NCBI RefSeq assembly: GCF_002864685.1
Contig: NZ_NMQZ01000019.1
Coordinates: 1 to 64,000, forward strand
Length of the DNA: 64,000 bases
Origin: Alloalcanivorax mobilis
GTDB lineage: Bacteria > Pseudomonadota > Gammaproteobacteria > Pseudomonadales > Alcanivoracaceae
Reading direction: 5' to 3'
Below, piece by piece: positions 15,801-27,731 of the stretch. The position numbers and the translations under genes are program-made. The notes under the pieces are model-generated. The model was not told where the DNA came from and searched no databases. It worked only from the letters and a program-made list of their open reading frames with translations. Position 1 is the stretch's first letter, and every line of letters starts with the position of its first letter.

Positions 15801-17651
15801 TCAGAGCGCCAGCCAAACCGCGCCCACCAGCAGCAGCGCGCCGGCGGCCATTATCAGTGCGTACCAGCGCACCTGACCGGTTTGCGACCGGCTTAGCAGT
15901 TCATGCCCGCCGCGCGCGGCACGGGGTATCAGGTTCAGGGTGCGATCCAGCGGGTCGCGGCGCAGCAGCGCGGCAAGCCACAGGTACGGCCGCACGAACA
16001 GGTGATCGTAGAGCCAGTCGAAGCCCCAGGCGGCGTACCACCAGCGGCCGAGAAAACGCCCGGGGGCGCTGTTGGCGATGCGCGTGACCAGGGTGCGCTC
16101 GCCGGCGTACAGCAGCAGCGCCAGCACCACGCCGGTGAGGGCGATCGCCACGGAAAGGATTTCCAACTGATGCTGGCCGGCGCCGCCGCCATGGCCAACG
16201 CTTTCCGGCAGCACCCCGGCCAGCGGCGGGGTGATCAGGGCACCCACGAAGGTGGACAGCACGATCAGCATCGCCAACGGCAGATTGTGGCTCAGGCCCT
16301 GGCCGGCGTGCGCGTCGCTGTTGGCCTTGCCGTGGAACACCAGCATGATCAGCCGGAAGGTGTACAGCGAGGTCAGGAAGGCGCCGGCCAGGCCGGCGTA
16401 CAGCAGGCCGGTGTGGCCGCTGGCGAACGCTTCCCAGAGGATCTCGTCCTTGGAATAGAAGCCGGCGGTGACCAGGGGCAGGGCCGCCAGCGCCGCGCCG
16501 CCGACCAGAAACGCCACGTAGGTGAGCGGCAGCTTCTTCCACAACCCGCCCATGCGGAACATGTTCTGTTCGTGGTGGCAGGCCACGATCACCGAACCGG
16601 AGGCCAGGAACAGCAGCGCCTTGAAGAAGGCATGGGTCATCAGGTGGAAGATCGCCGCGTCCCAGGCGGACACGCCCAGGGCCAGGAACATGTAGCCGAT
16701 CTGGCTCATGGTGGAGTAAGCCAGCACGCGTTTGATGTCGGTCTGCACCAGGGCGGCGAAGCCGGCCAGCACCAGGGTGGCGGCGCCGACCACGCCGACC
16801 AGGGCGAGGGTGTCCGGGGCCAGCTCGAACAGGCCGTGGGTGCGGGCGATCAGATAGACGCCGGCGGTGACCATGGTGGCGGCGTGGATCAGCGCGGACA
16901 CCGGCGTCGGGCCGGCCATGGCGTCCGCCAGCCAGGTCTGCAACGGCAATTGCGCGGACTTGCCCACCGCGCCGCCGAGCAGCATCAGGGTGGCCAGCTC
17001 GATCCAGAAGTCGCCGGCGGCGAATTTCTGTGGCGCCAGCGTCAACAGTTCCTGAATGTTCAGGGTGCCCAACTGCATGAACAGAATGAACAGGCCGATG
17101 GCCAGGAACACGTCGCCGACGCGGGTGACGATGAACGCCTTGAGGGCGGCGGCGCCGTTTTTTGGGTCGGTGTAGTAAAAGCCGATCAGCAGATAGCTGC
17201 ACAGGCCGACGCCTTCCCAGCCCAGGTACAGGAACAACAGATTGTCGCCCAGCACCAGGCACAGCATGGCGGCGATAAACAGGTTGGTGTAGGCGAAGAA
17301 GCGGGAAAAGCCCTCCTCGCCGCGCATGTACCAGGAGGCGAACAGGTGGATCAGGAAGCCGACTCCGGTGACCACGCCGATCATGGTCAGCGACAGGCCG
17401 TCCAGATGCAGGGTGAAAGTGGGCGCGAAATCACCGACCACCAGCCACTGCCACAGCGTCACCGTGTAGGCGCCGCCGCTGGGCACCGTGTTCAGAAACT
17501 GCCAGCCGGCGACGGCGCTGAGCAGCGCCGCCAGGCCGACGCTGCCCACTCCGATCAGGGTGGCGGTGCGTTCGCTCCAGCGGCCCCGGGAGAACGCCAG
17601 CAACAGGAAGCCGGCCAGGGGCAGAATAATCACCAGGGGCAATAGGTTCAT
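15801..17651 (-). CDS. nuoL: NADH-quinone oxidoreductase subunit L
   Basis: This 616-residue distal antiporter-like subunit of complex I carries the long lateral amphipathic helix at its C terminus. Visible family segments are [19 protein letters not shown] (about 137-155, with the conserved Glu), [36 protein letters not shown] (about 231-266) and [22 protein letters not shown]. The start overlaps the nuoK stop by four bases, so translation is probably coupled. Length is typical. Confidence 0.97.
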   Translation of the reverse strand: MNLLPLVIILPLAGFLLLAFSRGRWSERTATLIGVGSVGLAALLSAVAGWQFLNTVPSGGAYTVTLWQWLVVGDFAPTFTLHLDGLSLTMIGVVTGVGFLIHLFASWYMRGEEGFSRFFAYTNLFIAAMLCLVLGDNLLFLYLGWEGVGLCSYLLIGFYYTDPKNGAAALKAFIVTRVGDVFLAIGLFILFMQLGTLNIQELLTLAPQKFAAGDFWIELATLMLLGGAVGKSAQLPLQTWLADAMAGPTPVSALIHAATMVTAGVYLIARTHGLFELAPDTLALVGVVGAATLVLAGFAALVQTDIKRVLAYSTMSQIGYMFLALGVSAWDAAIFHLMTHAFFKALLFLASGSVIVACHHEQNMFRMGGLWKKLPLTYVAFLVGGAALAALPLVTAGFYSKDEILWEAFASGHTGLLYAGLAGAFLTSLYTFRLIMLVFHGKANSDAHAGQGLSHNLPLAMLIVLSTFVGALITPPLAGVLPESVGHGGGAGQHQLEILSVAIALTGVVLALLLYAGERTLVTRIANSAPGRFLGRWWYAAWGFDWLYDHLFVRPYLWLAALLRRDPLDRTLNLIPRAARGGHELLSRSQTGQVRWYALIMAAGALLLVGAVWLAL

Positions 17652-17950
17652 CCGTGCATCTCGCTGGCTGCGTCCACGTCGAGGGTGTTGAAGCGGCGAT
17701 GCAACTGCAACAGGATCGCCAGGCCAATGGCCGCTTCCGCCGCCGCCAGGGTGATGATCAGAATGAACATCACCTGGCCGTCGGCCTCCACCCAGCGGCT
17801 GCCGGCGACCACGAAGGCCAGCGCCGCGGCGTTCATCATGATTTCGAGACTCATCAACATGAATAATATGTTGCGCCGGATCATCAGGCCGGTCAGGCCC
17901 AGGGTGAACAGCACCGCCGCCAGGGCCAACCCGTGTTCAAGAGGAATCAT
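17648..17950 (-). CDS. nuoK: NADH-quinone oxidoreductase subunit K
   Basis: This 100-residue small membrane subunit (ND4L homologue) has three helices. It starts [21 protein letters not shown] and contains [18 protein letters not shown] (about 30-47), where the buried Glu belongs to the proton path, and [24 protein letters not shown] with the second conserved Glu. It overlaps nuoL by four bases and is four bp from nuoJ. Confidence 0.97.
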   Translation of the reverse strand: MIPLEHGLALAAVLFTLGLTGLMIRRNILFMLMSLEIMMNAAALAFVVAGSRWVEADGQVMFILIITLAAAEAAIGLAILLQLHRRFNTLDVDAASEMHG

Positions 17951-17954
17951 GCCT

Positions 17955-18452
17955 TTACTCCTTGTCCTGCCGGCCCAGATGCCAGGCGGCGACCAGCGCC
18001 GCCAGCAGCAGCATGGAAGCCAGTTCCACGGCGAGAAGGTAGGGGCCGAACAGCGTTACGCCGACCTCTTTTGGGTCCACCAGGGTGCCTTTGATCATGG
18101 CGCCGCCCGGCTGATGGAAAAGAATGCCAAGCAGCTCCACCAGCAGCAGCGCGGCCAGCACCGAGGGGCCCAGCCAGGCACGCGGTGTCAGCCAGCGGCG
18201 TTCCTGTTCGGCGGTGGCACGCCCCAGGTTGAGCATCATCACCACGAATACGAACAGCACCATGATGGCGCCGGCGTAGACGATGATTTCCAGGGCGCCG
18301 GCGAACGGCGCGCCGAGGCTGAAGAAGCACATCGCGATCGCCATCAGCGACACCACCAGATAAAGCAGCGCGTGCACCGGATGGGTGTGGGTGATGACCC
18401 GCAGGGTCGCCGCCACGGCGATGCCCGCTGAGAAATAAAATGCGAACTCCAC
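17955..18452 (-). CDS. nuoJ: NADH-quinone oxidoreductase subunit J
   Basis: This 165-residue subunit (ND6 homologue) has five helices. It contains [24 protein letters not shown] (about 27-50) and [23 protein letters not shown] (about 54-76), which holds the conserved pi-bulge helix. The initiation codon is GTG ([10 protein letters not shown]), supported by a strong GAGGAGAG site six to seven bases upstream. It lies between nuoI (34-bp gap) and nuoK. Confidence 0.95.
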   Translation of the reverse strand: MEFAFYFSAGIAVAATLRVITHTHPVHALLYLVVSLMAIAMCFFSLGAPFAGALEIIVYAGAIMVLFVFVVMMLNLGRATAEQERRWLTPRAWLGPSVLAALLLVELLGILFHQPGGAMIKGTLVDPKEVGVTLFGPYLLAVELASMLLLAALVAAWHLGRQDKE

Positions 18453-18486
18453 GCTCTCTCCTCAGAGTTGACCGGCCCGCGGGCCG

Positions 18487-19035
18487 CTACGGCAGCAGTG
18501 TCTTCACGTCCACCGGCTGGGCTTCGTTGTGCGCCGCGCCCTTGGGCTTGTCTTCAATGGCCATGCCGGCGACCCGGTAGAAATTGTAATCCGGGTACTT
18601 GCCGGGGCCGCTGATCAGCAGGTCCTCTTTTTCGTAGACCAGCTCCTGGCGGTTGTACTCGCCCATCTCGAAATCCGGGGTGAGCTGGATCGCGGTGGTC
18701 GGGCACGCTTCTTCGCACAGGCCGCAGAAAATGCAGCGCGAAAAGTTAATGCGGAAGAATTCCGGGTACCAGCGGCCATCCTCGCGCTCCGCTTTCTGCA
18801 GGGCGATGCAGCCCACCGGGCAGGCCACCGCGCACAGGTTACAGGCCACGCAGCGCTCGTCGCCGTCCGGGTCGCGGGTCAGCACGATGCGACCCCGGTA
18901 ACGGGGCGACAGCGGCACCGGCTGCTCCGGGTACTGCAGAGTGTCGCGCTTGTGGAAGGCGTGGGAGAACACCATTACCAGGCTGCGAAGCTGGGTGTAG
19001 GTGCCCTGCACGACGCCGAAAACGTACTTGATCAT
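18487..19035 (-). CDS. nuoI: NADH-quinone oxidoreductase subunit I (2x[4Fe-4S])
   Basis: This 182-residue peripheral-arm subunit passes electrons through clusters N6a and N6b towards quinone. Two ferredoxin CxxCxxCxxxCP motifs are clear: [16 protein letters not shown] (about 61-76) and [16 protein letters not shown] (about 100-115). GGAG precedes the ATG. The sequence keeps an N-terminal region of about 35 residues that packs on the membrane arm. It lies 10 bp after nuoH in the transcript. Confidence 0.97.
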   Translation of the reverse strand: MIKYVFGVVQGTYTQLRSLVMVFSHAFHKRDTLQYPEQPVPLSPRYRGRIVLTRDPDGDERCVACNLCAVACPVGCIALQKAEREDGRWYPEFFRINFSRCIFCGLCEEACPTTAIQLTPDFEMGEYNRQELVYEKEDLLISGPGKYPDYNFYRVAGMAIEDKPKGAAHNEAQPVDVKTLLP

Positions 19036-19045
19036 GGTTTCTCCT

Positions 19046-20050
19046 TCAGTTCACCGCGGCCGGTGTGTTGAGCAACACCAGCGCGCCGGTGACCAGTAGG
19101 TTAAGCAGTGTCAGGGGCAAACAGAATTTCCAGCTGAATGACATCACCTGATCGTAGCGGGGCCGGGGAATGGCGGCGCGCAGCAGGATGAAGATCATGA
19201 TGAAGAAGCCGGTTTTCAGGGCGAACCAGATAAACGGAATCTGCGGCAGCAGATCGAACGGGCCATGCCAACCGCCGAAGAACAGGGTCACCAGCAGTGA
19301 GGAAATCAGCACGATGCCGATGTACTCGCCGACGAAGAACATGCCCCATTTCATGCCGGAGTATTCCACGTGGTAGCCGTCGGCCAGTTCCTGTTCCGCT
19401 TCCGGCTGGTCGAACGGGTGGCGGTGGGTGACCGCCACGCCAGCGATAAAGAAGGTACAGAAGCCGAAGAACTGGGGAATGATGAACCACAGGTTCTGGG
19501 CCTGATACTCGACGATGTCGCGCAGATTGAACGACCCCGCCTGGGCCACCAGCCCCATCAGCGCCAGCCCCATGAACACTTCGTAGGAAATGGTCTGCGC
19601 GGAGGCGCGCAGGCCGCCGAGCAACGAGTATTTGTTGTTGCTGGCCCAGCCGGCGAACAACACCGCGTAGACGGTCAGCCCGGCCATCGCGAAGAAGAAC
19701 AAAATGCCGATGTTCATGTCCGCCACGCCCCAGGTGTCGGTCACCGGGATCACCATGAACGAGGCCAGCACGGTGCCCATCGCCACCGCCGGCGCCAGGG
19801 TGAAGATCTTTTTGTCGGCGAACGGCGGAATCCAGTCTTCCTTGAAGAACATCTTGATCATGTCGGCGGCGATCTGCAGGGAACCGAACGGGCCCACCCG
19901 GTTGGGGCCGTAGCGGTCCTGCCACAGCGCCAGCACGCGGCGTTCCACGAAGCTCAGCAAAGCGCCGGCGATCACCGCCACCAGCAGGATCACCACCGCC
20001 TGGAACACGGCGAACAGGATGTCGATCACCTCGGGGGTCAGCCAGCTCAT
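19046..20050 (-). CDS. nuoH: NADH-quinone oxidoreductase subunit H
   Basis: This 334-residue membrane subunit (ND1 homologue) forms much of the quinone chamber. Conserved pieces include [29 protein letters not shown] (about 37-65), [23 protein letters not shown] (about 127-149) and the acidic loop [19 protein letters not shown] (about 206-224). The start [13 protein letters not shown] at 20050 overlaps the nuoG stop as ATGA; a longer in-frame extension lies inside nuoG and is rejected. Confidence 0.96.
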   Translation of the reverse strand: MSWLTPEVIDILFAVFQAVVILLVAVIAGALLSFVERRVLALWQDRYGPNRVGPFGSLQIAADMIKMFFKEDWIPPFADKKIFTLAPAVAMGTVLASFMVIPVTDTWGVADMNIGILFFFAMAGLTVYAVLFAGWASNNKYSLLGGLRASAQTISYEVFMGLALMGLVAQAGSFNLRDIVEYQAQNLWFIIPQFFGFCTFFIAGVAVTHRHPFDQPEAEQELADGYHVEYSGMKWGMFFVGEYIGIVLISSLLVTLFFGGWHGPFDLLPQIPFIWFALKTGFFIMIFILLRAAIPRPRYDQVMSFSWKFCLPLTLLNLLVTGALVLLNTPAAVN

Positions 20051-22767
20051 GCCCGCACCTCCGCGATGCTCAGCGCCACGCCGCTGACCAGCGCCGGCAG
20101 GCCGGGCAGGCCCACCGGGATGCCGGCCAGGCCGGCGGCCAGGCTGTCGTCGATTGTCACCGGCAACGCCAGGGTGGCTTCGCCCCATCGCAGATTGACC
20201 GGCTCGCCGGCCCGCACGCCCAGACGGGCAGCGTCGCGGCCGTTCAGCGCCACGTAAGGCTCGGGCATGCGCTGCTGAATCGGCTCGGCGAGGGCGCTGT
20301 TTTCCTCGCTGCCGAACAGGTGATACAGGGGCACGGCCTGCAGCTCATCGGCGTCGCGGGCGGCGGGAATCTGGCTGAACCAGGCCAGCTCGCCGCTGCC
20401 GTTGTCCAGCAGGCGCACGCCCGGGTCGCCGTCGCGCAGGTGGCCGCCGACTTCGTCTTGGAATTTGTTCCAGGCCTGCGGCGAGTTCCAGCCCGGGGAC
20501 CAGGCGAACGGCACCACCCGGCGCGGCTCCTGACTGCCGGAATAGCCTTCCATGGAAAACGCCAGCGGGCTGTCGGTGTCTTGCGGGGCGCGCGGTTCGT
20601 GCACGCTCAGGTTGGCGCGCATGGCGGTGCGGCCGCTGTAGCGGTGCGGCTCACGGGCCATCTGCATGCCCTTGATGCGGTAGGAGGCGCTGGGCGCGGC
20701 GTCGACGATGCCCGCCAGCGACGGGTGCGCGGCGGCGCAGGCGGCGGTGACGTGATCAAGCTGGGTCCAGTCCACCGGGCGATCTTGCAGACGGGTGTGC
20801 AGCGCGTGCAGCCAGCGCCAGCTTTCGCGGACGATGATCGAGGGGTCGTAGTATTCCGGGTCATAGACCTGGAAAAAGCGTTGCGCGCGGCCTTCCTGGC
20901 TGACCAGGGTGCCGTCGCCTTCGGCGAAGCTGGCCGCCGGCAGCAGCAGATCGGCGCGTTTGGCGATGGCGGTGGTTTGATGGTCCACTACCAGCAGGTT
21001 TTCCACCGCGTTCAGCGCCGCGTCGAGGCGGCCGGCGTCGGCCTGGCGGAAGGGGTCATTTTCCAGCACCACCAGGGCGTCGATGTCGCCGCCGGCGGCG
21101 CGCTCAAGGGCAGCGTCCAGGCTGTCGTCGAAACCGGCGTTGTCGGTGAGCAGAGCCAGACCGAGGCTGTTGGCGTGCGGCGCGATCAGGGTCAGCGAGC
21201 CGTGGCCGGTGCGCGCATGCAGGGCGCGGGCGATGTTGCCGGCGGCGTGCAGCAGCGCTTCGCTGACCAGCGAGGTGCCGGCCACGATCAGCGGCCGTTT
21301 GGCAGCGAGCAGGTCCTCGGCGATGCGCTGTGCCAATGCGGCGCTGTCCGCATCCAGGCCGGTGACCGCCGGGGCGCTGGCATCGATGGCGTGGGCCACC
21401 GCGAAGCCAAGCCGGGCCAGATCGTCGGGGCCGGCGTGGTGGGTCTCTTTGGCGATGTCGTCCAGGCGGGTGGCGGCGACGCTGGCGATGAACACCGGGT
21501 GGCGGGCGTGCTGGGCCACGTTTTGCACCGCCGAGGCGTTCCAATCCTGGATTTTCATCGAGGCGGCGATTTCGGTGGCCCGGCCATAGGCGGTCTGACG
21601 CAGCGCCAGGGCCAGCCGCGCGGAGGTCTGGGTGACGTCTTCGCCCAACACCAGCACGGCGTCGTGTTTTTCCACTTCGCGCAGGCTGGGCACCGGCAGC
21701 GGACTTTCGCGCAGCAGTTTGAGGGCCAGCCGCAAACAGCTCAGCGGCGCGGCGGCGCTGCCCCAATGGAAGTTGGCGGCGCCGACCAGCTCGCGCAGGG
21801 CGAAATTGCTTTCCAGGCTGGCGCGCTCGGAGCCGATGCCGAGCAGGCGTTTGCCGTTGAGCAGGCCGGCGGCGTGCTCCAGGGCGTGCTCCAGGGTGAG
21901 GGCGTCGCCGTTGCCGAGCAGCGGCCGGCGCGGGCGGTCTTCGCGGTTGACGTAGCCATAGCCGAAGCGGCCCCGGTCGCACAGGAAGTGGTGGTTCACG
22001 TCACCGTTGAAGCGGTTCTCGATGCGGCGGATTTCGCCGTAGCGCTCGCCGGGGCTGATGTTGCAGCCGGCGGCGCAGCCGTGGCAGACGCTGGAGGAGA
22101 ACTGCATGTCCCATTTGCGGGTATAGCGCTCGGAATGGGTTTTGTCGGTGAACACGCCGGTGGGGCAGACCTCGGTGAGGTTGCCGGCGAACTCGCTCTC
22201 CAGCGTGCCGTCCTCGACGCGGCCAAAATAGACGTTGTCGTGGGCGCCGTAGACACCCAGGTCGGTGCCGCCGGCGTAGTCCTTGTAAAAGCGCACGCAG
22301 CGATAACAGGCGATGCAGCGGTTCATCTCGTGGGCAACGAAGGGGCCCAGTTCCTGGTTCTGGTGGGTGCGCTTGTTGAAGCGGTAGCGGCGCTGGTTGT
22401 GGCCGGTCATCACCGTCATGTCCTGCAGGTGGCAATGGCCGCCTTCTTCGCACACCGGGCAATCGTGGGGGTGGTTGGTCATCAGCCACTCCACCACGCC
22501 GGCGCGGAACGCCTTGGCTTCTTCGTCCTCGATGGAGATCCAGGAATCGTCGGTGGAGGGGGTCATGCAGGACATCACCAGCCGGCCGCGGGTGTCGTCC
22601 TTGTCGCTGAACTGTTTGACCGCGCACTGGCGGCAGGCGCCGACGCTGCCCAGCGCCGGGTGCCAGCAGAAATACGGAATATCCAGACCCAGCGAGAGAC
22701 AGGCGTGCAACAGGTTGTCGGCGCCGTCCACTTCGTACTGTTTACCGTCTACATGAATAGTTGCCAT
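20047..22767 (-). CDS. nuoG: NADH-quinone oxidoreductase subunit G
   Basis: This 906-residue subunit (75-kDa homologue) carries several Fe-S clusters. The N-terminal 2Fe-2S domain has [15 protein letters not shown] (about 34-48) and a later Cys. The His-Cys cluster region is [16 protein letters not shown] (about 95-110). Two 4Fe-4S motifs follow: [18 protein letters not shown], and [16 protein letters not shown] of the molybdopterin-oxidoreductase-like part, which also contains the N7-type motif. The rest is the degenerate molybdopterin domain. The ATG (MATIHVDG) is preferred to an upstream GTG whose Shine-Dalgarno would be too close. Length matches the E. coli type. Confidence 0.95.
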   Translation of the reverse strand: MATIHVDGKQYEVDGADNLLHACLSLGLDIPYFCWHPALGSVGACRQCAVKQFSDKDDTRGRLVMSCMTPSTDDSWISIEDEEAKAFRAGVVEWLMTNHPHDCPVCEEGGHCHLQDMTVMTGHNQRRYRFNKRTHQNQELGPFVAHEMNRCIACYRCVRFYKDYAGGTDLGVYGAHDNVYFGRVEDGTLESEFAGNLTEVCPTGVFTDKTHSERYTRKWDMQFSSSVCHGCAAGCNISPGERYGEIRRIENRFNGDVNHHFLCDRGRFGYGYVNREDRPRRPLLGNGDALTLEHALEHAAGLLNGKRLLGIGSERASLESNFALRELVGAANFHWGSAAAPLSCLRLALKLLRESPLPVPSLREVEKHDAVLVLGEDVTQTSARLALALRQTAYGRATEIAASMKIQDWNASAVQNVAQHARHPVFIASVAATRLDDIAKETHHAGPDDLARLGFAVAHAIDASAPAVTGLDADSAALAQRIAEDLLAAKRPLIVAGTSLVSEALLHAAGNIARALHARTGHGSLTLIAPHANSLGLALLTDNAGFDDSLDAALERAAGGDIDALVVLENDPFRQADAGRLDAALNAVENLLVVDHQTTAIAKRADLLLPAASFAEGDGTLVSQEGRAQRFFQVYDPEYYDPSIIVRESWRWLHALHTRLQDRPVDWTQLDHVTAACAAAHPSLAGIVDAAPSASYRIKGMQMAREPHRYSGRTAMRANLSVHEPRAPQDTDSPLAFSMEGYSGSQEPRRVVPFAWSPGWNSPQAWNKFQDEVGGHLRDGDPGVRLLDNGSGELAWFSQIPAARDADELQAVPLYHLFGSEENSALAEPIQQRMPEPYVALNGRDAARLGVRAGEPVNLRWGEATLALPVTIDDSLAAGLAGIPVGLPGLPALVSGVALSIAEVRA

Positions 22768-22837
22768 AGAACAGATTCTCACCCTTCACGCGGGTCTGGC
22801 TGCTATACCACCCGCCGCCCGCGGCGGCGGCCATTGA

Positions 22838-24190
22838 TTACGCGCCGATATCCATTTGCAGTGTTGCGACGTCTTCGGTGCCGCTTTCCTTGCTCACGCC
22901 TGCTTCGAACTCGTCGCGGAAATATTTGATCGCACTGCCGAGCGGCTCCACCGCGCCGGGGGCGTGGGCGCAGAACGTTTTGCCCGGGCCCAGGCCGCTC
23001 ACCAGTTGCAGCAAGGTCTCGATGTCGCCGGGGTTGCCTTCGCCGCGTTCCAGGGCGCGCAAAATCTTCACCGACCACGGCAGGCCATCACGGCAGGGCG
23101 TGCACCAGCCGCAGGACTCCCTCGAGAAAAACTCTTCCATGTTGCGCAGCAGCGACACCATGCTCACCGAGTCGTCCACGGCCAGGGCCAGGCCGGTGCC
23201 CATGCGCGTGCCGACCTTGCCAATGCCACCGGAAAACATCTGCGCGTCGAGGTGCTCGGGCAACAGAAAGCCGGTGCCGGCGCCGCCGGGTTGCCAGGCT
23301 TTCAGGGTGTAGCCGTCGCGCATGCCGCCGGCGTAGTCTTCGAACAGCTCGCGGGCCGGGATGCCCAGGGGCAATTCCCAGACGCCGGGGTTTTTGACCT
23401 TGCCGGAAAAGCCCATCAGTTTGGTGCCGTGGTCTTCGCTGCCTTCGCGGGCCAGCCCCTGGTACCAGGGAATGCCGTTGCCAATGATCGACGGCACGTT
23501 GCACAGGGTTTCCACGTTGTTGACGCAGGTCGGCTTGCCCCACACGCCCACGGCGGCGGGGAACGGCGGCTTGGAGCGCGGGTTGGCGCGGCGGCCTTCC
23601 AGTGAGCTGATCAGCGCGGTTTCCTCGCCGCAGATGTAGCGGCCGGCGCCGGTGTGCACGATCAGCTCGAAATCAAAGCCGCTGCCGAGAATGTTCTTGC
23701 CCAGCAGGCCGGCTTCCCGGGCTTCCACGATGGCGCGGTTGAGATGGCGGGCCGCGTCCACGTATTCGCCGCGCAGGAAGATGTAACCGCGGTAGGCTTT
23801 CAGGGCGCGGGCGCTGATCAGCATGCCTTCCACCAGAAGATGGGGGAGCTGCTCCATCAGCAGGCGGTCCTTCCAGGTGTTGGGTTCCATTTCATCGGCG
23901 TTGCAGAGCAGGTAGCGGATGTCCAAGGATTCGTCCTTGGGCATCAGGCTCCATTTCACGCCGGTGGGGAAACCGGCGCCGCCACGGCCCTTGAGGCCGG
24001 CTTCCTTGACCTGGTTGACGAGATCGTCGGGGGCCTGTTTGAGCGCGGTTTCGGCGGCCTGGTAGCCGTTTTTGGCGCGGTACTCATCCAGCCACACCGG
24101 CGCGCCATCTTCACGCAAACGCCAGGTCAGGGGGTGCTGTTCCTCGCTGCGAGCGCTGCTGTTGATCGGGCCGAGAGAGGTCAGGCTCAT
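22838..24190 (-). CDS. nuoF: NADH-quinone oxidoreductase subunit F (NADH/FMN-binding)
   Basis: This 450-residue subunit oxidises NADH and holds FMN and cluster N3. Motifs are [16 protein letters not shown] (about 65-80, FMN/NADH site), [14 protein letters not shown] (about 96-109), [19 protein letters not shown] (about 177-195), and near the C terminus [12 protein letters not shown] plus a distal Cys for the 4Fe-4S cluster. Its start overlaps the nuoE stop by four bases. Confidence 0.97.
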   Translation of the reverse strand: MSLTSLGPINSSARSEEQHPLTWRLREDGAPVWLDEYRAKNGYQAAETALKQAPDDLVNQVKEAGLKGRGGAGFPTGVKWSLMPKDESLDIRYLLCNADEMEPNTWKDRLLMEQLPHLLVEGMLISARALKAYRGYIFLRGEYVDAARHLNRAIVEAREAGLLGKNILGSGFDFELIVHTGAGRYICGEETALISSLEGRRANPRSKPPFPAAVGVWGKPTCVNNVETLCNVPSIIGNGIPWYQGLAREGSEDHGTKLMGFSGKVKNPGVWELPLGIPARELFEDYAGGMRDGYTLKAWQPGGAGTGFLLPEHLDAQMFSGGIGKVGTRMGTGLALAVDDSVSMVSLLRNMEEFFSRESCGWCTPCRDGLPWSVKILRALERGEGNPGDIETLLQLVSGLGPGKTFCAHAPGAVEPLGSAIKYFRDEFEAGVSKESGTEDVATLQMDIGA

Positions 24191-24687
24191 GGGTATTGCT
24201 CCAGCAGTTGCAGCAGCGAATCCGGCGTCACGCTGCTGAAAGTGTCGTCATCGATCATCACCGCCGGGGCCTTGTCGCAGTTGCCCAGGCAGCACACCGG
24301 CAGCAGCGTGAAGCGGTCGTCGCTGGTGGTCTGGCCGATGCCGATGCCCAGGTGCTCGCCGAGGCGGTCGATCAGCGATTCATGGCCGCCGATAAAGCAG
24401 GTCATCGAATCGCACACCAGGATAATGTGGCGGCCCACCGGCTGGCGGAAAATCTGGCTGTAGAAGGTGGCCACGCCTTCCACGTCGCTGGCGGGAATGC
24501 CGAGCACCCCGGCCACCGCGTAGATGGCGCCGTCGGGCACCCAGCCGTGTTCCTTCTGCACCATCTTGAGCGCTTCGATGGACGCCGAGCGTGGATCTTC
24601 GTAGTGGTGCATCTCTTCTTCAATGGCCGCGCGCAGGGCGCCGCTCAGCTCGAAGCGGTCCGTCATGATCAGGGCGTTATTGCTCAT
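24187..24687 (-). CDS. nuoE: NADH-quinone oxidoreductase subunit E (2Fe-2S)
   Basis: This 166-residue subunit carries cluster N1a. The four ligands sit in [13 protein letters not shown] (CxxxxC; about 86-98) and [13 protein letters not shown] (CxxxC; about 126-138), preceded by the thioredoxin-like fold with [15 protein letters not shown]. The start at [12 protein letters not shown] has GGGAGA eight bases upstream; a slightly longer frame has no site. It lies 14 bp after nuoCD. Confidence 0.96.
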   Translation of the reverse strand: MSNNALIMTDRFELSGALRAAIEEEMHHYEDPRSASIEALKMVQKEHGWVPDGAIYAVAGVLGIPASDVEGVATFYSQIFRQPVGRHIILVCDSMTCFIGGHESLIDRLGEHLGIGIGQTTSDDRFTLLPVCCLGNCDKAPAVMIDDDTFSSVTPDSLLQLLEQYP

Positions 24688-24701
24688 TTCGACAGTCTCC
24701 C

Positions 24702-26483
24702 TCACCGATCCACATCGGCCATCACGAAATCGATACTGCCCAGATAGGCGATCAGATCCGGCACCATGGAGCCGCGAATCACCGCTGGAATCTGCTGCAG
24801 ATGCGCGAAGCTCGGGGTGCGAATCCGGGTGCGGTAACTCATCGTGCTGCCGTCGCTGGTCAGGTAATAACTGTTGATGCCCTTGGTGGCTTCGATCATC
24901 TGAAACGACTCGTTGGCCGGCATCACCGGGCCCCAGGAGACCTGCAAAAAGTGGGTAATCAACGTCTCGATGTGCTGCAGGGTGCGGTCCTTGGGCGGCG
25001 GCGTGGTGAGCGGGTGATCGGCCTTATAGGCGCCTTCGGGCATGTTGTTCAGGCATTGTTCGATGATGCGCAGGCTCTGGCGCATCTCTTCGATGCGCAC
25101 GATGCAGCGGTCATAGGCGTCGCCGTTGGCGGCCAACGGAATCTCGAAATCGAAATTCTGGTAGCCGGAGTAGGGCCGCGTCTTGCGCAGGTCGAAGTCG
25201 AGTCCGGTGGCGCGCAGGCCGGCGCCGGTCACTCCCCATTCCAGTGCCTCGGCGGTGGTGTACTTGGACACCCCGACGGTGCGGCCGCGCAGAATGCTGT
25301 TGTCCATGGCCGCCTTCTGGTACTCGTTGAGGCGCTTGGGCAGCCACTTGATGAAGTCGCGCACCGGCTTCTCCCAGCCGCGCGGCAGATCGTGGGCGAC
25401 GCCGCCGATGCGGAACCAGGCCGGGTGAAGGCGAAAACCGGTGATGCCTTCGATCACGTCGTAGGCGCGCTGGCGGTCGGTGAAGGTGAAGAACACCGGG
25501 GTCATCGCGCCGACGTCCTGGATGTAGGTGCCCAGGAACAACAAATGGCTGGTGATGCGGAAGAATTCCGCCAGCATCACGCGGATCACTTCGACGCGCT
25601 CGGGCACCGTGATGCCGGCCAGTTTTTCCACCGAGAGCACATAGGGCAGGTTGTTCATCACCCCGCCCAGGTAATCAATGCGGTCGGTATAGGGAATGTA
25701 GCTGTGCCAGGACTGGCGCTCGGCCATTTTTTCCGCGCCACGGTGGTGATAGCCGATCTCCGGCACGCAATCGACGATCTCTTCGCCGTCAAGCTGCAGG
25801 ATGATCCGGAACGCACCGTGGGCGGAGGGGTGGTTGGGGCCCAGGTTGAGGAACATGTAGTCCTCGTTCTTGCCCTGGCGCTTCATGCCCCAGTCTTCGG
25901 GTTTGAAACGCAGCGCCTCCTGCTCCAGGTCCTGTTTGGCGGCGGTCAGGCTGAACGGGTCGAACTCGGTGGCGCGAGCGTGGTAGTCCTTGCGCAGCGG
26001 GTGGCCTTCCCAGGTGGACGGCATCAGCATGCGGGTCAGGTGCGGGTGGCCGGTGAAGGTAATCCCGTACAGGTCCCACACTTCGCGCTCGTACCAATTG
26101 GCGTTGGGCCAGATGCCGGTGGCGGTGGGCAGGTTGAGATCCGCTTCGTTGAGCGCCACCTTGATCATCACGTCGCTGTTCCGCTCGATCGACAGCAGGT
26201 GGTAGAACACGGTGTAGTCCGCCGCTGGCAGGCCGTCGCGGTGGGTGCGCAGGCGTTCGTCCATGGCGTGCAGGTCATACAGCATCACGTAAGGACGGGG
26301 CAGATCGCGCAGCGCGCGCAGCACCTCGATCAACCGGTCACGCCCCACCCACAATACCGGCATGCCGGTGCGCGTGGCTTGCCGGGTGAAGGCGTGTTCG
26401 CCGAAGCGTTCGGTCAGCTCCTGAACCACCTGAGGGTCGTTCTCTGTGTAGGGTGGCACCGCGGTCGCACTGTTTGCGCTCAT
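24702..26483 (-). CDS. nuoCD: NADH-quinone oxidoreductase fused subunit C/D
   Basis: This 593-residue protein joins the 30-kDa (NuoC, about 1-190) and 49-kDa (NuoD, about 205-593) subunits in one chain, as in Escherichia and Pseudomonas. NuoC shows [25 protein letters not shown]; NuoD shows [15 protein letters not shown] (about 212-226), [12 protein letters not shown] and the terminal DFVMADVDR. The D part lines the quinone-binding site near N2. The gap from nuoB is 120 bp, unusually long for this operon, and holds no gene. Confidence 0.97.
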   Translation of the reverse strand: MSANSATAVPPYTENDPQVVQELTERFGEHAFTRQATRTGMPVLWVGRDRLIEVLRALRDLPRPYVMLYDLHAMDERLRTHRDGLPAADYTVFYHLLSIERNSDVMIKVALNEADLNLPTATGIWPNANWYEREVWDLYGITFTGHPHLTRMLMPSTWEGHPLRKDYHARATEFDPFSLTAAKQDLEQEALRFKPEDWGMKRQGKNEDYMFLNLGPNHPSAHGAFRIILQLDGEEIVDCVPEIGYHHRGAEKMAERQSWHSYIPYTDRIDYLGGVMNNLPYVLSVEKLAGITVPERVEVIRVMLAEFFRITSHLLFLGTYIQDVGAMTPVFFTFTDRQRAYDVIEGITGFRLHPAWFRIGGVAHDLPRGWEKPVRDFIKWLPKRLNEYQKAAMDNSILRGRTVGVSKYTTAEALEWGVTGAGLRATGLDFDLRKTRPYSGYQNFDFEIPLAANGDAYDRCIVRIEEMRQSLRIIEQCLNNMPEGAYKADHPLTTPPPKDRTLQHIETLITHFLQVSWGPVMPANESFQMIEATKGINSYYLTSDGSTMSYRTRIRTPSFAHLQQIPAVIRGSMVPDLIAYLGSIDFVMADVDR

Positions 26484-26603
26484 GTCAGATCATGTCCCAA
26501 AAACGGTTACCGGTGGTGCGTGCACGGCACTCGCCCGGTCCCTTGGCAGGGTAGTGAAGGCCCGTCGTGATGACGTGTCTTCCGGCCGCCTCGCGGCCCG
26601 TGT

Positions 26604-27293
26604 TCAGAGTTCGTCGGGGCTGCGCAGGTTGGTGACCTGAATGCGCTCCTCGCGACGCAGCTCCTTTTGCGAAGGCATCTCGGGGCGGTATACGCCCTGG
26701 TCGCCGACCACCCAGGAGAGCGGGCGGCGCTCTTTGCCGATCGAGTCCTGCAGCAACTGCAGCCCTTGCAAAAAGGCTTCCGGGCGCGGCGGGCAGCCCG
26801 GCACATAGACGTCCACCGGCAGGAATTTGTCGACGCCCTGCACCACGGAGTAGATGTCGTACATGCCGCCGGAGTTGGCGCACGAGCCCATCGAGATCAC
26901 CCACTTGGGCTCCAGCATCTGTTCATAGAGGCGCTGGATCACCGGCGCCATTTTGATAAAGCAGGTGCCGGCGATGACCATGAAATCCGCCTGGCGGGGG
27001 GAGGCGCGGATCACTTCAGCGCCGAAGCGGGCGATGTCGTGGGGGGCGGTGAAGGCGGTGGTCATTTCCACGTAGCAACAGGAAAGGCCGAAGTTGTAAG
27101 GCCACAGGGAGTTCTTGCGGCCCCAGTTCACCGCCGAGTGCAGCACCTCTTCCAGCTTGCCCATATAAATGCTGCGGTGAACCTGCTCTTCCATGGGGTC
27201 GGGCACGGTCTGCCGTTCGCCGATGGGATACCGCTCGTTGTCCGCATCTGGATTGGCCCGGTCAGGATTGACCCGGGTGAGTTTATATTGCAT
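26604..27293 (-). CDS. nuoB: NADH-quinone oxidoreductase subunit B (cluster N2)
   Basis: This 229-residue subunit holds the terminal 4Fe-4S cluster N2 next to quinone. It contains the unusual tandem cysteines in [10 protein letters not shown] (about 67-76) with [21 protein letters not shown] (about 132-143) and [15 protein letters not shown] (about 160-174). The [11 protein letters not shown] is preferred since GAGGT sits six bases upstream, while the longest frame begins one codon earlier at GTG. The C terminus is longer than in many homologues and ends [10 protein letters not shown]. Confidence 0.95.
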   Translation of the reverse strand: MQYKLTRVNPDRANPDADNERYPIGERQTVPDPMEEQVHRSIYMGKLEEVLHSAVNWGRKNSLWPYNFGLSCCYVEMTTAFTAPHDIARFGAEVIRASPRQADFMVIAGTCFIKMAPVIQRLYEQMLEPKWVISMGSCANSGGMYDIYSVVQGVDKFLPVDVYVPGCPPRPEAFLQGLQLLQDSIGKERRPLSWVVGDQGVYRPEMPSQKELRREERIQVTNLRSPDEL

Positions 27294-27302
27294 CACCAGA
27301 CC

Positions 27303-27731
27303 TCACTGTTTGGGCGTTGCCCGCTGCCGGCTCTGGCGCGCCTTGGGGGCCCATTCCAGGGCTCCCACGCGCCACAGGTAGAACAGACCCGCCAGCAGAA
27401 TCGAGATAAAGATGGTTGCTTCGATAAAGCCCGCCCAGCCGCTTTCGCGAACCGAGACGGCCCAGGCAAACAGGTACAGCGCCTCCACGTCGAAGATCAC
27501 GAACAACATGGCGACCAGATAGAATTTCGCGGAAAAACGCAGATGGGCATCGCCGGTGGGCACCACGCCGGATTCGAACGGGGCGTTTTTGCTGCGACCG
27601 GACGCCCGGCCGCCAAGCAGGCTGGCCACGCCCAGCATAAAGGCGCACATGGCGACCACGCCGAACATGAAAACGGCCACGGCCCAGTGATGCGCCAATT
27701 GGTGCGTAAGTGCAGCGGTAACGTCAGACAT
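27303..27731 (-). CDS. nuoA: NADH-quinone oxidoreductase subunit A
   Basis: This 142-residue first gene of the operon (ND3 homologue) has three helices. It shows the family stretch [45 protein letters not shown] (in part; about 46-92), including the loop of the quinone gate and the FDVE motif. The transcript begins in the 350-bp gap upstream. It is followed by nuoB after nine bp. Confidence 0.96.
   Translation of the reverse strand: MSDVTAALTHQLAHHWAVAVFMFGVVAMCAFMLGVASLLGGRASGRSKNAPFESGVVPTGDAHLRFSAKFYLVAMLFVIFDVEALYLFAWAVSVRESGWAGFIEATIFISILLAGLFYLWRVGALEWAPKARQSRQRATPKQ

Noticed and set aside
15903-17645. A 580-codon plus-strand frame opposite nuoL
   Set aside because: Gln/His/Gly-rich shadow of nuoL.
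20320-22929. An 869-codon plus-strand frame opposite nuoG
   Set aside because: Composition is Gly/Ala/Gln/His-rich and resembles no protein; nuoG is clear on the minus strand.
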